Positions 7,198 through 12,539 of a stretch of 12,539 bases of DNA are shown one piece after another (the first letter of the stretch is position 1; the number at the start of each line of letters is the position of its first letter). Made by a program: the position numbers and the translations under genes. A model generated the notes under the pieces. That model was not told where the DNA came from and made no database searches. It saw only the letters and a program-made list of their open reading frames with translations. The stretch covers positions 1 to 12,539 of the forward strand of contig CAJTVE010000077.1 in assembly GCA_910579655.1 (NCBI GenBank). The letters run 5' to 3'. The stretch is from an uncultured Allobaculum sp. GTDB lineage: Bacteria; Bacillota_I; Bacilli_A; Erysipelotrichales; Erysipelotrichaceae.

Positions 7198-7446
7198 TCA
7201 GTATACCCTGTTCTTCCAATTTTTTACATAATTTTCATCTACAATTCCGAAAAATTTTGTCGAATCTTTCAGATTCATGTGATCAATATCGTATAATTGT
7301 CTAGCAATATGCTCTTTTCTTATCACTTTATCTTCGCTATCTCGAATTGAATCAAAATCATTTTGACAACTATCATCTTCAAAGCGAATCAAATCATCAG
7401 AATCAGAATAGAAACGTATTAGACAATTCTCTCTTTTTCCCATCAC
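7198..7446 (-). CDS. small acidic hypothetical ORF, doubtful
   Basis: An 82-codon minus-strand frame starting with GTG. It is rich in Asp and Glu (for example DSDDLIRFEDDSCQNDFDS) and ends KFFGIVDENYVKNWKNRVY. No ribosome site precedes it and I recognise no family. A short frame just upstream (MFEMISFEIPEKFPEFG, then a stop) could belong to the same decayed gene. It sits in the AT-rich leader side of manX. Most likely a remnant or not a gene. Confidence 0.2.
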   Translation of the reverse strand: MMGKRENCLIRFYSDSDDLIRFEDDSCQNDFDSIRDSEDKVIRKEHIARQLYDIDHMNLKDSTKFFGIVDENYVKNWKNRVY

Positions 7447-8082
7447 CCAAATTCAGGAAATTTTTCCGGAATTTCAAAGGAAATCATTTCAAACATTATT
7501 GAATCAGATCAACAAAACGGTTTTTATACCCATAATTTAACCATATTTTATTCGTTTATGCCATACGTTTTTTCTAATTTTCTCTGTTCATTCAATCGCT
7601 TTTTCTTTTTAAAATTCGATTTGGTTTTGTATCAAAAAGGCATTAGAAGAGAGAAAACTGATCTTCCAGTGAATATAGTCTGTCGCAAAAATGAATCAAT
7701 TTTTTTGAATTCCAGAAAGGCAATCTATCACCTTTCCACCACCCAATCTGCCTTTCCACTTTCCCACTCTGAACTTCTGCATGGAACGACAAGTCTTATT
7801 CAGACTGGATACTGATCGATATCTTTTTTCGCTCTTTGTTATCCGTTAAAGACGGACGAATAAAGTGCAGCAAAGATCATTTTCGAAAGGCCGATCTGCA
7901 TCCCTTCTTCTTTATCTGCTGTCCGTCCATACATCTGGACCTATTCGTTTCCATTGCCCACTGGCCTTGCCTGCCTGTTTCCATCCAGATCCACTTCTTC
8001 CATATCGTCTATCGCTTATATCTTTGGATTTTCTTTGCATGAGAACTCTGGAGCTAACTTCAGAGAGCCTGGCGTATCCAGA
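7447..8082. other. gene-poor intergenic region upstream of the tandem repeat
   Basis: No frame on either strand has a ribosome site or a recognisable product. The ORFs here (for example 7558-7815, 7836-8042 and minus 7912-8205) overlap one another in different frames and have non-protein-like composition. A small hairpin, TCCGT with ACGGA, lies near 7841-7855. Nothing else is visible. Confidence 0.4.
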
Positions 8083-8489
8083 GATCCTGGTCATGACGAT
8101 GATGTGTTGACCAGTCAAAAAAAGCAATGGAATCTCCATCACGCAAAAAAATTCGAAAAATTTTTGTGAAATGGAAACAGTCTTGTAAGTCCCGCGTATA
8201 TGCAATTAGAAAGGATGGTGAGAGCGCCTAGGACGTAATTATTAAGGAAGAACAGTTTGAGCAGAAATAATCATTCGTTCAAAAGATCGAAAGATTCCTG
8301 GTCATAACAATGCGTTGACCAGTCAAAAAAGCAATGGAATCTCTACCACACAAAAAAGTTTTAAAAATTTCTGCGAAACAGAAACAGTCTTGCAAGTCCC
8401 GCGTATATGCAATTAGAAAGGATGGTGAGAGCGCCTAGGACGTAATCATTAAGGAACAACAGTTTGAGCGAAAATAAGCATTCGTTCAA
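8083..8489. repeat. tandem pair of ~207-210 bp direct repeats, candidate structured leader RNA
   Basis: Copy 1 is 8083-8282 and copy 2 is 8293-8489. In each, CTGGTCA and TGACCAG form a 7-bp stem around a loop that differs between the copies in sequence and length while the stem is kept. The second half (from GAAACAGTCTTG, 8174 and 8381) is almost invariant: about 6 differences in 108 positions. It contains GTCCCGC and later GCGCCTAGGAC, which could pair GTCC/GGAC and CGC/GCG. The unit ends in AAGGAA, seven bases, TTGAGC: a ribosome-site-like motif and start. Copy 2 runs on into a 75-codon ORF; copy 1 stops after about 16 codons. I recognise no known riboswitch, ribozyme or insertion sequence. 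Confidence 0.7.
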
Positions 8490-8691
8490 GCACCTGGAAT
8501 CAGTTAAGCCGTTCCAGATCATATCTGTGGATCGCAGTTCATCCATTACGGCTTTAGCTGAATCTCCATTCAATCTAAAAGTGATTGAATGGGTAATCCT
8601 TTGGCAGACAGACAATCAACACCTTCAGGCAAGCCAGACTGTCGGCTTATGGGATTCAAAACTTAATTTTAGGATTCGTCTTTACTATTGA
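8464..8691 (+). CDS. small hypothetical ORF starting in repeat copy 2
   Basis: A 75-codon frame with a TTG start preceded by AAGGAA at a 7-nt spacing, ending 19 bp before the rpn-like ATG. Its first codons (SENKHSFK) are encoded by the repeat unit; the rest (for example KPFQIISVDRSSSITALAES and VIEWVILWQTDNQ) is unique. No family recognised. It could be a leader peptide or a decayed gene end upstream of rpn. Low certainty. Confidence 0.25.
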   Translation: MSENKHSFKHLESVKPFQIISVDRSSSITALAESPFNLKVIEWVILWQTDNQHLQASQTVGLWDSKLNFRIRLYY

Positions 8692-8710
8692 AGAATCCAA
8701 AGGAGATTGT

Positions 8711-8995
8711 ATGTACAATAATCATAATGCTCCGCCAAAAATCAATAACACAAGCAGTAAACAAACAGAAAGCCCTGCTCCACAGGCAGAAAAAACGAAT
8801 TCTCGAAATCACAATAAAGACATTTCATCCAAGCATTTACTCTCGCATCCTGATGTGTTTGCGGATGTCATGAACCTGGTCGATGATTTTGCTCCTCTCA
8901 ATATTTCTGAGGAGAAACTCCAGCATCTTGTTACCCGCGTGCCAGTATTAAATATTGGATAATGATTTGCATGAGATTGAACGCGATGTCTCGGT
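8711..8995 (+). pseudogene. Rpn-family PD-(D/E)XK nuclease/putative transposase, N-terminal fragment
   Basis: The ATG at 8711 has GGAGAT just upstream. After a polar lead of about 40 residues the frame gives SSKHLLSHPDVFADVMNLV and ISEEKLQHLVTRVP. This is the usual opening of Rpn/PDDEXK transposase-like proteins (helix with the HPxVFADxxN-type pattern). The frame stops at 8960-8962 (VLNIG, TAA). Shifting one base restores DNDLHEIERDVS, the expected next family motif (ERDVxK), so a single-base frameshift lies near 8955-8960. Immediately after DVS the IscB element begins. The 3' half of the gene resumes beyond the element. The central part with the GxENQ and MPLR motifs, which carries the nuclease active site, is not present on either side. 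The gene is broken by a frameshift, an insertion and an internal loss. Confidence 0.7.
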
Positions 8996-8996
8996 C

Positions 8997-9316
8997 AATG
9001 ACCCCACCCAAACTGCCTTGCAATTTGGATGGGGCTTGAAATAAGAAGCTTTCATGCATCTGTTTCAAGCCTGATTGACTAGCCTGAGTCTTAACTGACT
9101 ACGTTATTTGAGAATCGACCTTTCACAGGTCTAAACAGGCACTCCGGAACGTTCAGCCTAATTCCGGACTCTGCGGATCTGCATTAACCAGCGCTGAGGT
9201 CAGGTGCAGTGTGTAGATCAACAAACCTCTTATAACATTGGCGAAGGCTGATGCTTTACACACTTCTCTGGAATGCTTTTTGTCCAGAGAAGATTTATTA
9301 CCCTGGAGGTAAAACG
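8997..9316 (+). ncRNA. omega RNA (HEARO-type guide RNA) of IscB element 2
   Basis: About 320 nt of non-coding, stem-rich sequence runs from the left end to the iscB start codon, the position of the omega RNA in IscB elements. Visible stems: 9002-9034 (left-end hairpin), ACCT/AGGT near 9119-9132, CCGGAA/TTCCGG near 9143-9166, GTGTGTA/TACACAC (9209-9215 with 9257-9263), and a 10-bp stem CTTCTCTGGA/TCCAGAGAAG (9263-9272 with 9283-9292) ending 12 nt before the ribosome site. In this family the 5' guide comes from DNA flanking the left end; here that would be rpn coding sequence ending near 8997. The boundaries and fold are my reading; the class is inferred from position and the adjacent iscB. Confidence 0.65.
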
Positions 9317-10684
9317 ATGGTTTATGTATTAGATATCGACGGTAAACCCTTAATGCCAACCGAAAGGCATGGCAAGGTGCGCCGCCTTTTAAAAGAAAGA
9401 AAAGCAAAAGTGGTAAAGAAAACTCCCTTTACCATCCAGCTTTTATACAACTCAACAAGATATACCCAGCCTGTCACTCTTGGAGTAGACGCTGGTTCCA
9501 AACACATTGGTCTTAGTGCTTCAACCGAGACAAAAGAACTTCTTGCCTGGGATGTCCAGTGCAGAACAGATATCACTGAGCTGATCTCCACCAGAAGAGA
9601 AGCACGGCGGGCAAGAAGAAACCGCAAGACAAGATACCGAGCGCCCAGGTTTAAAAACCGAGACAAGTCTAAACAAAGTCAGGTTCAGACTGAACAAAAA
9701 GATGCTCAGTCTAGGCAAAAAGATACTCAGTCTAAGCAGAAAGCTATTCAGTCTAAACAAAAAGGATGGCTCGCCCCGTCTGTTGAGCATAAAATCGATA
9801 CGCATCTTAACCGGATTGCGGCAGTTCAGAAAATTCTGCCCGTAACAAAGATCGTGGTGGAAACAGCCTCCTTTGATACGCAGAAATTAAAGAATCCTGA
9901 TATCAGCGGTATTGAATACCAGCAGGGGGAACAGGCAGGTTTCTGGAATGTTCGTGAATACGTCCTGTGTCGCGATAATCACGAATGCCAGCACTGTCAT
10001 GGCCAGACAAAAGATCCAATCCTGAATATCCATCACATTGAAAGTCGGAAGACTGGCGGAAACTCACCTTCCAACCTGATTACGTTATGTGAAACCTGTC
10101 ATAAGGAATACCACGCCAAAATCAAGGCTGGAGAAATTAAAGGACCAAAGGATTTCAAGCTTCCTGAACGGGCTGAGTCTTATCGGGATGCCGCCTTCAT
10201 GGGCATTATGCGCAACACCCTGCTAGAGCGGTTAAAAAAAGCCAATCCCAAGATCGAAGTGGTCAATACCTATGGCTATCTGACAAAGAACAAAAGGATC
10301 GAGCTTGGACTGGCTAAAGAACACTACAATGATGCCTATTGCATCGCAGGCAATCTGAATGCCAGACCGTTAGACAAATGCCTGTATCTTAAAAAGATCC
10401 GAAGACATAACCGCCAGATTCATAAATTCAACTTCATCAAAGAACATAAGCGCAAGAATAATCAGGCTCCACATATGGTTGGCGGCTTCTGTCTTTTTGA
10501 TAAAGTTCTGTACCAGGGACAGGAATGCTTCATTACCGGACGCCGGGTAAGGGGCGCTTTTACACTCAAAACCTTTTGGGGACAGAAAGTAAAAGACGGA
10601 GCTTCCATGAAAAAGCTGATTCTCGTAGAACGGGCAAAAGGATACATTCAAGAAACAACAATTCGGCAATTCCTCCCCACCTAA
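9317..10684 (+). CDS. iscB: IscB RNA-guided HNH/RuvC nuclease
   Basis: 455 residues; GGAGGT lies 6 nt before the ATG at 9317. Domains in order: PLMP motif (residues 11-14, DGKPLMPTERHGKVRRLL); RuvC-I GVDAGSKHIGL with D58; arginine-rich bridge helix (92-114, RREARRARRNRKTRYR); RuvC-II IVVETASFDTQKL with E182; HNH domain with CQHC (C224, C227), HHIESR with H240, and CETCH (C258, C261); RuvC-III EHYNDAYCIAG with H337 and D339; C-terminal target/TAM-binding domain (about 355-455, GFCLFDKVLYQGQECF). All catalytic residues are present, so the nuclease is probably active. It is guided by the omega RNA encoded just upstream. Oddities: a spacer of 7-residue repeats (about 117-149) after the bridge helix, and a C-terminus (IRQFLPT) encoded by the element's own right-end repeat. 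IscB is the ancestor group of Cas9. Confidence 0.95.
   Translation: MVYVLDIDGKPLMPTERHGKVRRLLKERKAKVVKKTPFTIQLLYNSTRYTQPVTLGVDAGSKHIGLSASTETKELLAWDVQCRTDITELISTRREARRARRNRKTRYRAPRFKNRDKSKQSQVQTEQKDAQSRQKDTQSKQKAIQSKQKGWLAPSVEHKIDTHLNRIAAVQKILPVTKIVVETASFDTQKLKNPDISGIEYQQGEQAGFWNVREYVLCRDNHECQHCHGQTKDPILNIHHIESRKTGGNSPSNLITLCETCHKEYHAKIKAGEIKGPKDFKLPERAESYRDAAFMGIMRNTLLERLKKANPKIEVVNTYGYLTKNKRIELGLAKEHYNDAYCIAGNLNARPLDKCLYLKKIRRHNRQIHKFNFIKEHKRKNNQAPHMVGGFCLFDKVLYQGQECFITGRRVRGAFTLKTFWGQKVKDGASMKKLILVERAKGYIQETTIRQFLPT
9686..9763 (+). repeat. 21-bp in-frame minisatellite inside iscB
   Basis: Nearly four 21-bp units encode the heptapeptides QTEQKDA, QSRQKDT, QSKQKAI and QSKQK. They lie between the bridge helix and the conserved GWLAPSVEHK segment, where IscB proteins normally have only a few residues. 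The copies differ by several bases, so it is not a very recent expansion. It codes for a polar, basic and probably helical or disordered spacer. Confidence 0.85.
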
Positions 10685-11346
10685 ACTGCATAGCAATTTG
10701 GATGGGATACCCTTGCCTATCATATGGAATGGAATTGAGCCAAATGCTCCTGGAAAAGAAAAAAGGTGCTGTATTAACGATTGTTTTATACTTTGGAATT
10801 GACCAACCTTGGCCACAGGCAAAAAGCGTAGGTGAGTCACTGCAGAACCTGAGTCCAGTTGAGGTCCAAAACATTCCCGAAATCAAAAACGATTCGAATT
10901 TTCGCGTAAGAGTAATCGATCTCGGAGGTCTGAGTAACGAACAGATCGACTGCCTTCAGTCGGATCTGCACGACATTGCCGTTGTGATCAAAGCTCTGCG
11001 AAACAAAGAAGAACTGCCTCAACTCAACCATCCATTAAAACATGTCGAAGAGTCCATTCGAACGATGGCAGCATTGTTAAACTCCAGAAGTCTGGCAGAG
11101 GAAATGTTGATCAGCATCAAAACGAAAGGAAAAAATGATATGACTACTCTCGAAACATTTAGACCAATCATCTCAAAAAGAGATCAGGACTACTTTTTCT
11201 CCCTTGGAGAAACCGACACTTTAGATATGGTTAACACCGTGACTATTTATCTGAAAAAGCATGGAAGAGAACACGAGTTGTCAGAGCACACTGATCTTGC
11301 CGGCTTTATTAAAAAAGTTTACGAACAAGAAATTAAAAAATCATAA
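10525..11346 (+). pseudogene. Rpn-family nuclease, C-terminal fragment (rpn copy A)
   Basis: The frame that matters starts after the IscB element at about 10718; the part before it (10525-10717) is an out-of-frame read through iscB and is not a gene. From 10718 the product reads SYGMELSQMLLEKKKGAVLT, then IVLYFGIDQPWPQA and FRVRVIDLGGLSNEQI, followed by DLHDIAVVIKALRNKEE. This is the typical second half of Rpn/PD-(D/E)XK transposase-like proteins. It ends in a helical tail (SLAEEMLISIKTKG, then LAGFIKKVYEQEIKKS). An internal ribosome site and ATG at 11140 could express the tail alone. It is the continuation of the 8711 fragment; about 25-30 residues with the active site are missing between the two (my estimate from the family pattern). 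Confidence 0.75.
11140..11346 (+). CDS. possible internally initiated Rpn C-terminal short protein (copy A)
   Basis: AAAGGA (11125-11130) sits 9 nt before an in-frame ATG at 11140, giving a 68-residue product: MTTLETFRPIISKRDQDYFF at the start and IKKVYEQEIKKS at the end. For E. coli Rpn proteins, short C-terminal forms made from internal starts are reported to inhibit the full-length nuclease. That this start is used here is an inference. Compared with copy B it lacks eight residues after SLGE. Confidence 0.4.
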   Translation: MTTLETFRPIISKRDQDYFFSLGETDTLDMVNTVTIYLKKHGREHELSEHTDLAGFIKKVYEQEIKKS

Positions 11347-11570
11347 ACAGCCAGCAAGCGACATATAAACTCCTCAAGCCTGATTACGACTACTTATAGG
11401 CTGCCAAGCGACATCCAGGGCTGCAGTTTACAGCTCGATCTCTCATCAAAACTGGATACTTAGATGGCATCGTCGCCAGAAAACGTGAAAACGAAAATAC
11501 GTGGTCGGTCAACAGAGTGACAAAGTATTTTGTTCGCATTTTATCTGACAGGATACTCGAAACTAAAAAC

Positions 11571-11616
11571 GGGCGGAAATCGCTTTATCTCCCATATTTC
11601 CGCCCTTCCTGTTTTT
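11571..11616 (+). terminator. intrinsic terminator downstream of rpn copy A
   Basis: GGGCGGAAAT (11571-11580) pairs perfectly with ATTTCCGCCC (11596-11605), followed by TTCCTGTTTTTT. It lies 225 bp after the rpn stop. The tract between holds no recognised gene, although a frame from about 11433 to 11641 stays open (KTGYLDGIVARKRENENTWS); its copy B version is shorter and differs mostly by amino-acid-changing substitutions. Confidence 0.7.
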
Positions 11617-11654
11617 TCTCCGGCAGTCGATCTGAGGAATAAAGGAAAGCACAT

Positions 11655-12275
11655 CCTCTTACTCACCTTTTAAAACACGTCGGAGACTCTATTTGAGCGA
11701 TGACCGCATTGTTAAACTCCAGAAGTCTGGCAGAGGAAATGTTGATCAGCATCAAAACGAAAGGAAAAAATGATATGACTACTCTCGAAACATTTAGACC
11801 AATCATCTCAAAAAGAGATCAGGACTACTTTTTCTCCCTTGGAGAAGGCAAAGGTAAAAAAGAAGGTGCAGCCAACATTTTAAACATGGTTAACGCAGTG
11901 ACTGTCTACCTGAAAAAGCATGGAAGAGAACACGAGTTGTTAGAGCACACTGATCTTGCCGGCTTTATTGAAAAAGTCTACGAACAGGAAATTAAAAAAT
12001 CATAAACAGCCAACAAGCAAAGTATAAATTTCTCAAGCCTGATTACGACTACTTATAGGCTGCCAAGCTACATCCAGCGCTGCAGTTTACAGCTCGATCT
12101 CTCATCAAAACTGGATACTTAGATGGCATCGTCGCCAGAAAACCCGAAAACGAAAGTACGTGGTCACCCAACAGAGCAGCAAAAGATTTTATTTTGCGTT
12201 TCATTTAAGCAAGATGCCCGAAACAAAGAAATGGGCGAAAGTAACTTTATCTACCATATTTCTGCCTTCCTGTTT
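11655..12275 (+). repeat. direct duplication, copy B
   Basis: The partner of 11024-11620. It contains an Rpn tail with eight extra residues (GKGKKEGA after SLGE), the same intergenic tract after the stop, and a degraded version of copy A's terminator hairpin near 12230-12275. Confidence 0.85.
11700..12005 (+). CDS. stand-alone Rpn C-terminal tail (copy B)
   Basis: A 101-codon frame from ATG, matching the tail of the rpn fragment upstream: LNSRSLAEEMLISIKTKGKN, then TFRPIISKRDQDYFF, then a Gly/Lys linker, then LAGFIEKVYEQEIKKS. The codon two before the ATG is TGA where copy A has CGA, so it is cut off from any longer frame. The first ATG has no good ribosome site, but AAAGGA precedes an in-frame ATG at 11775 by 9 nt, giving 76 residues. 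No nuclease domain is present. It may be a functional short Rpn inhibitor or simply a duplication relic. Substitutions against copy A in the last 50 residues are partly conservative (for example KK to EK, TIYL to TVYL). Confidence 0.5.
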   Translation: MTALLNSRSLAEEMLISIKTKGKNDMTTLETFRPIISKRDQDYFFSLGEGKGKKEGAANILNMVNAVTVYLKKHGREHELLEHTDLAGFIEKVYEQEIKKS

Positions 12276-12364
12276 TTTGTTTATCAACACCTCAGTTGTT
12301 CGCTGACTTAAGTCTTTTTAGCTCTTTGGTGAAGTGGAAGAAGCTTTTCTTAGCGCACTATGCT
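12006..12364. other. tail of duplication B and spacer to element 3
   Basis: No gene recognised. Up to about 12275 it is the second copy of the post-rpn tract, including a decayed terminator hairpin (GGGCGAAA against TTTCTGCC, no longer perfect). From 12276 to 12364 the DNA is unique and without visible structure. Confidence 0.5.
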
Positions 12365-12539
12365 CACTGACCCCATGGCAAGCCATGGGGGTTGAAATAC
12401 ACCCCTGTTGTTTGACAGGACAGCTTCAGCTGTTGTCTGTGAGTAGCCTTGGTGAATATTGGCTTCGGACGATACGAACTCCGTTGTTTATGTCATCACA
12501 CCTTAGGATATCGTTCTAGTCTTAAGCTCTGTGGCTCTG
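12365..12539 (+). mobile_element. IscB element 3, left end and start of omega RNA (partial)
   Basis: TCACTGACCCC, a hairpin (CCCCATGG 12371-12378 with CCATGGGG 12383-12390) and GGTTGAAATA repeat the left-end pattern of element 2. The hairpin is closer to that of element 1's right end. Beyond it lie further short stems, for example CAGCT/AGCTG near 12421-12432. The iscB gene itself would lie beyond the window. The call rests on the left-end match to element 2. Confidence 0.6.

Larger units (their letters stand above)
8996..10717 (+). mobile_element. complete IscB element 2 (IS200/IS605 group, no transposase)
   Basis: The left end is defined by TCAATGACCCC, then a hairpin at 9002-9034, then TTGAAATA. 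Element 3 has the same pattern at 12365-12398. The right end is GGCAATTCCTCCCCA (10665-10679), a hairpin at 10675-10706, then CCTTGCC (10711-10717), as in element 1. The left and right hairpins are near-identical direct copies of each other, with 29 of 33 positions equal. That is expected if one Y1 transposase (TnpA) recognises both ends. The cargo is an omega RNA and iscB only, so it depends on a TnpA elsewhere. Exact boundaries are uncertain by a few bases. It sits inside the rpn-like gene. Confidence 0.75.
11024..11620 (+). repeat. direct duplication, copy A (rpn 3' end plus downstream DNA)
   Basis: About 600 bp, from the rpn 3' part through its terminator hairpin, occurs again from about 11655 to 12275. 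The offset is 635 bp before a 24-bp indel near 11212 and 659 bp after it. A 141-bp block (11071-11211) is identical to 11706-11846, whereas the DNA on both sides differs at many positions. Confidence 0.85.

Noticed and set aside
7185..7205. CcpA cre-like site in the manX upstream region (TGAAACGGTAAAATCA)
   Set aside because: The central CG is shifted and the arm spacing is 16 instead of 14, so it does not fit the consensus.
7912..8205. Minus-strand 97-codon ORF
   Set aside because: It runs antisense through repeat copy 1, has no ribosome site, and the corresponding frame is not kept in copy 2.
8083..8489. CRISPR array
   Set aside because: There are only two long (~200 bp) direct repeats and no short repeat-spacer periodicity.
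9251..9316. Upstream in-frame extension of iscB (22 more codons from an ATG at 9251)
   Set aside because: It lies in the omega RNA stems, has no ribosome site, and the ATG at 9317 has GGAGGT at 6 nt and gives the standard PLMP-domain start.

Overview
The window looks like chromosomal DNA of a low-to-mid GC Bacillota, probably a gut Erysipelotrichia-like or related Firmicute (an inference). The evidence is strong AGGAGG-type ribosome sites, a mannose-family PTS operon with a ManO/DUF956 gene, DUF5648 wall-type repeats, a fragmented Rpn-family nuclease gene and several IscB elements. The two ends of the window both lie inside IscB-type elements of the IS200/IS605 group.

Layout. Positions 1-214 hold the 3' end of one iscB and its right-end hairpin, inserted into and truncating a DUF5648-repeat gene with an Ada-like zinc motif (to 860). 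Then come an orphan XRE/HigA-like regulator (minus, 1206-1547), a gene-poor AT-rich gap containing a 257-bp MITE-like element (2032-2288), and a solitary AAA ATPase of the OLD/Abi type (2314-3507). The minus strand next carries a mannose/fructose/sorbose PTS operon: manX (IIAB), manY (IIC), manZ (IID), a terminator, then manO (DUF956). Positions 7108-8082 contain no convincing gene. A tandem ~207-210 bp repeat follows (8083-8489), running into a small ORF and then an rpn-type (PD-(D/E)XK) gene.

That rpn gene is broken. It has a frameshift near 8960, a complete IscB element with its omega RNA (about 8996-10717) inserted inside it, and its central catalytic segment is missing. Its 3' part continues from 10718 to 11346. 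The 3' part and its downstream DNA are then duplicated with a 635-659 bp offset (copy B to about 12275). In copy B the C-terminal tail is a stand-alone ORF. At the right edge (about 12365 onwards) the left-end hairpin and omega RNA of a third IscB element begin.

How it fits together. The PTS operon is ordinary housekeeping sugar uptake. Everything around it is accessory and mobile. The most interesting themes are: (1) IscB elements whose left-end and right-end hairpins match as two distinct sets; (2) an IscB whose omega RNA guide should derive from an rpn gene; (3) Rpn C-terminal tails with an internal ribosome site and start, resembling the short Rpn inhibitor proteins, preserved and duplicated while the nuclease part is destroyed; (4) an unexplained tandem repeat that may be a structured leader RNA.
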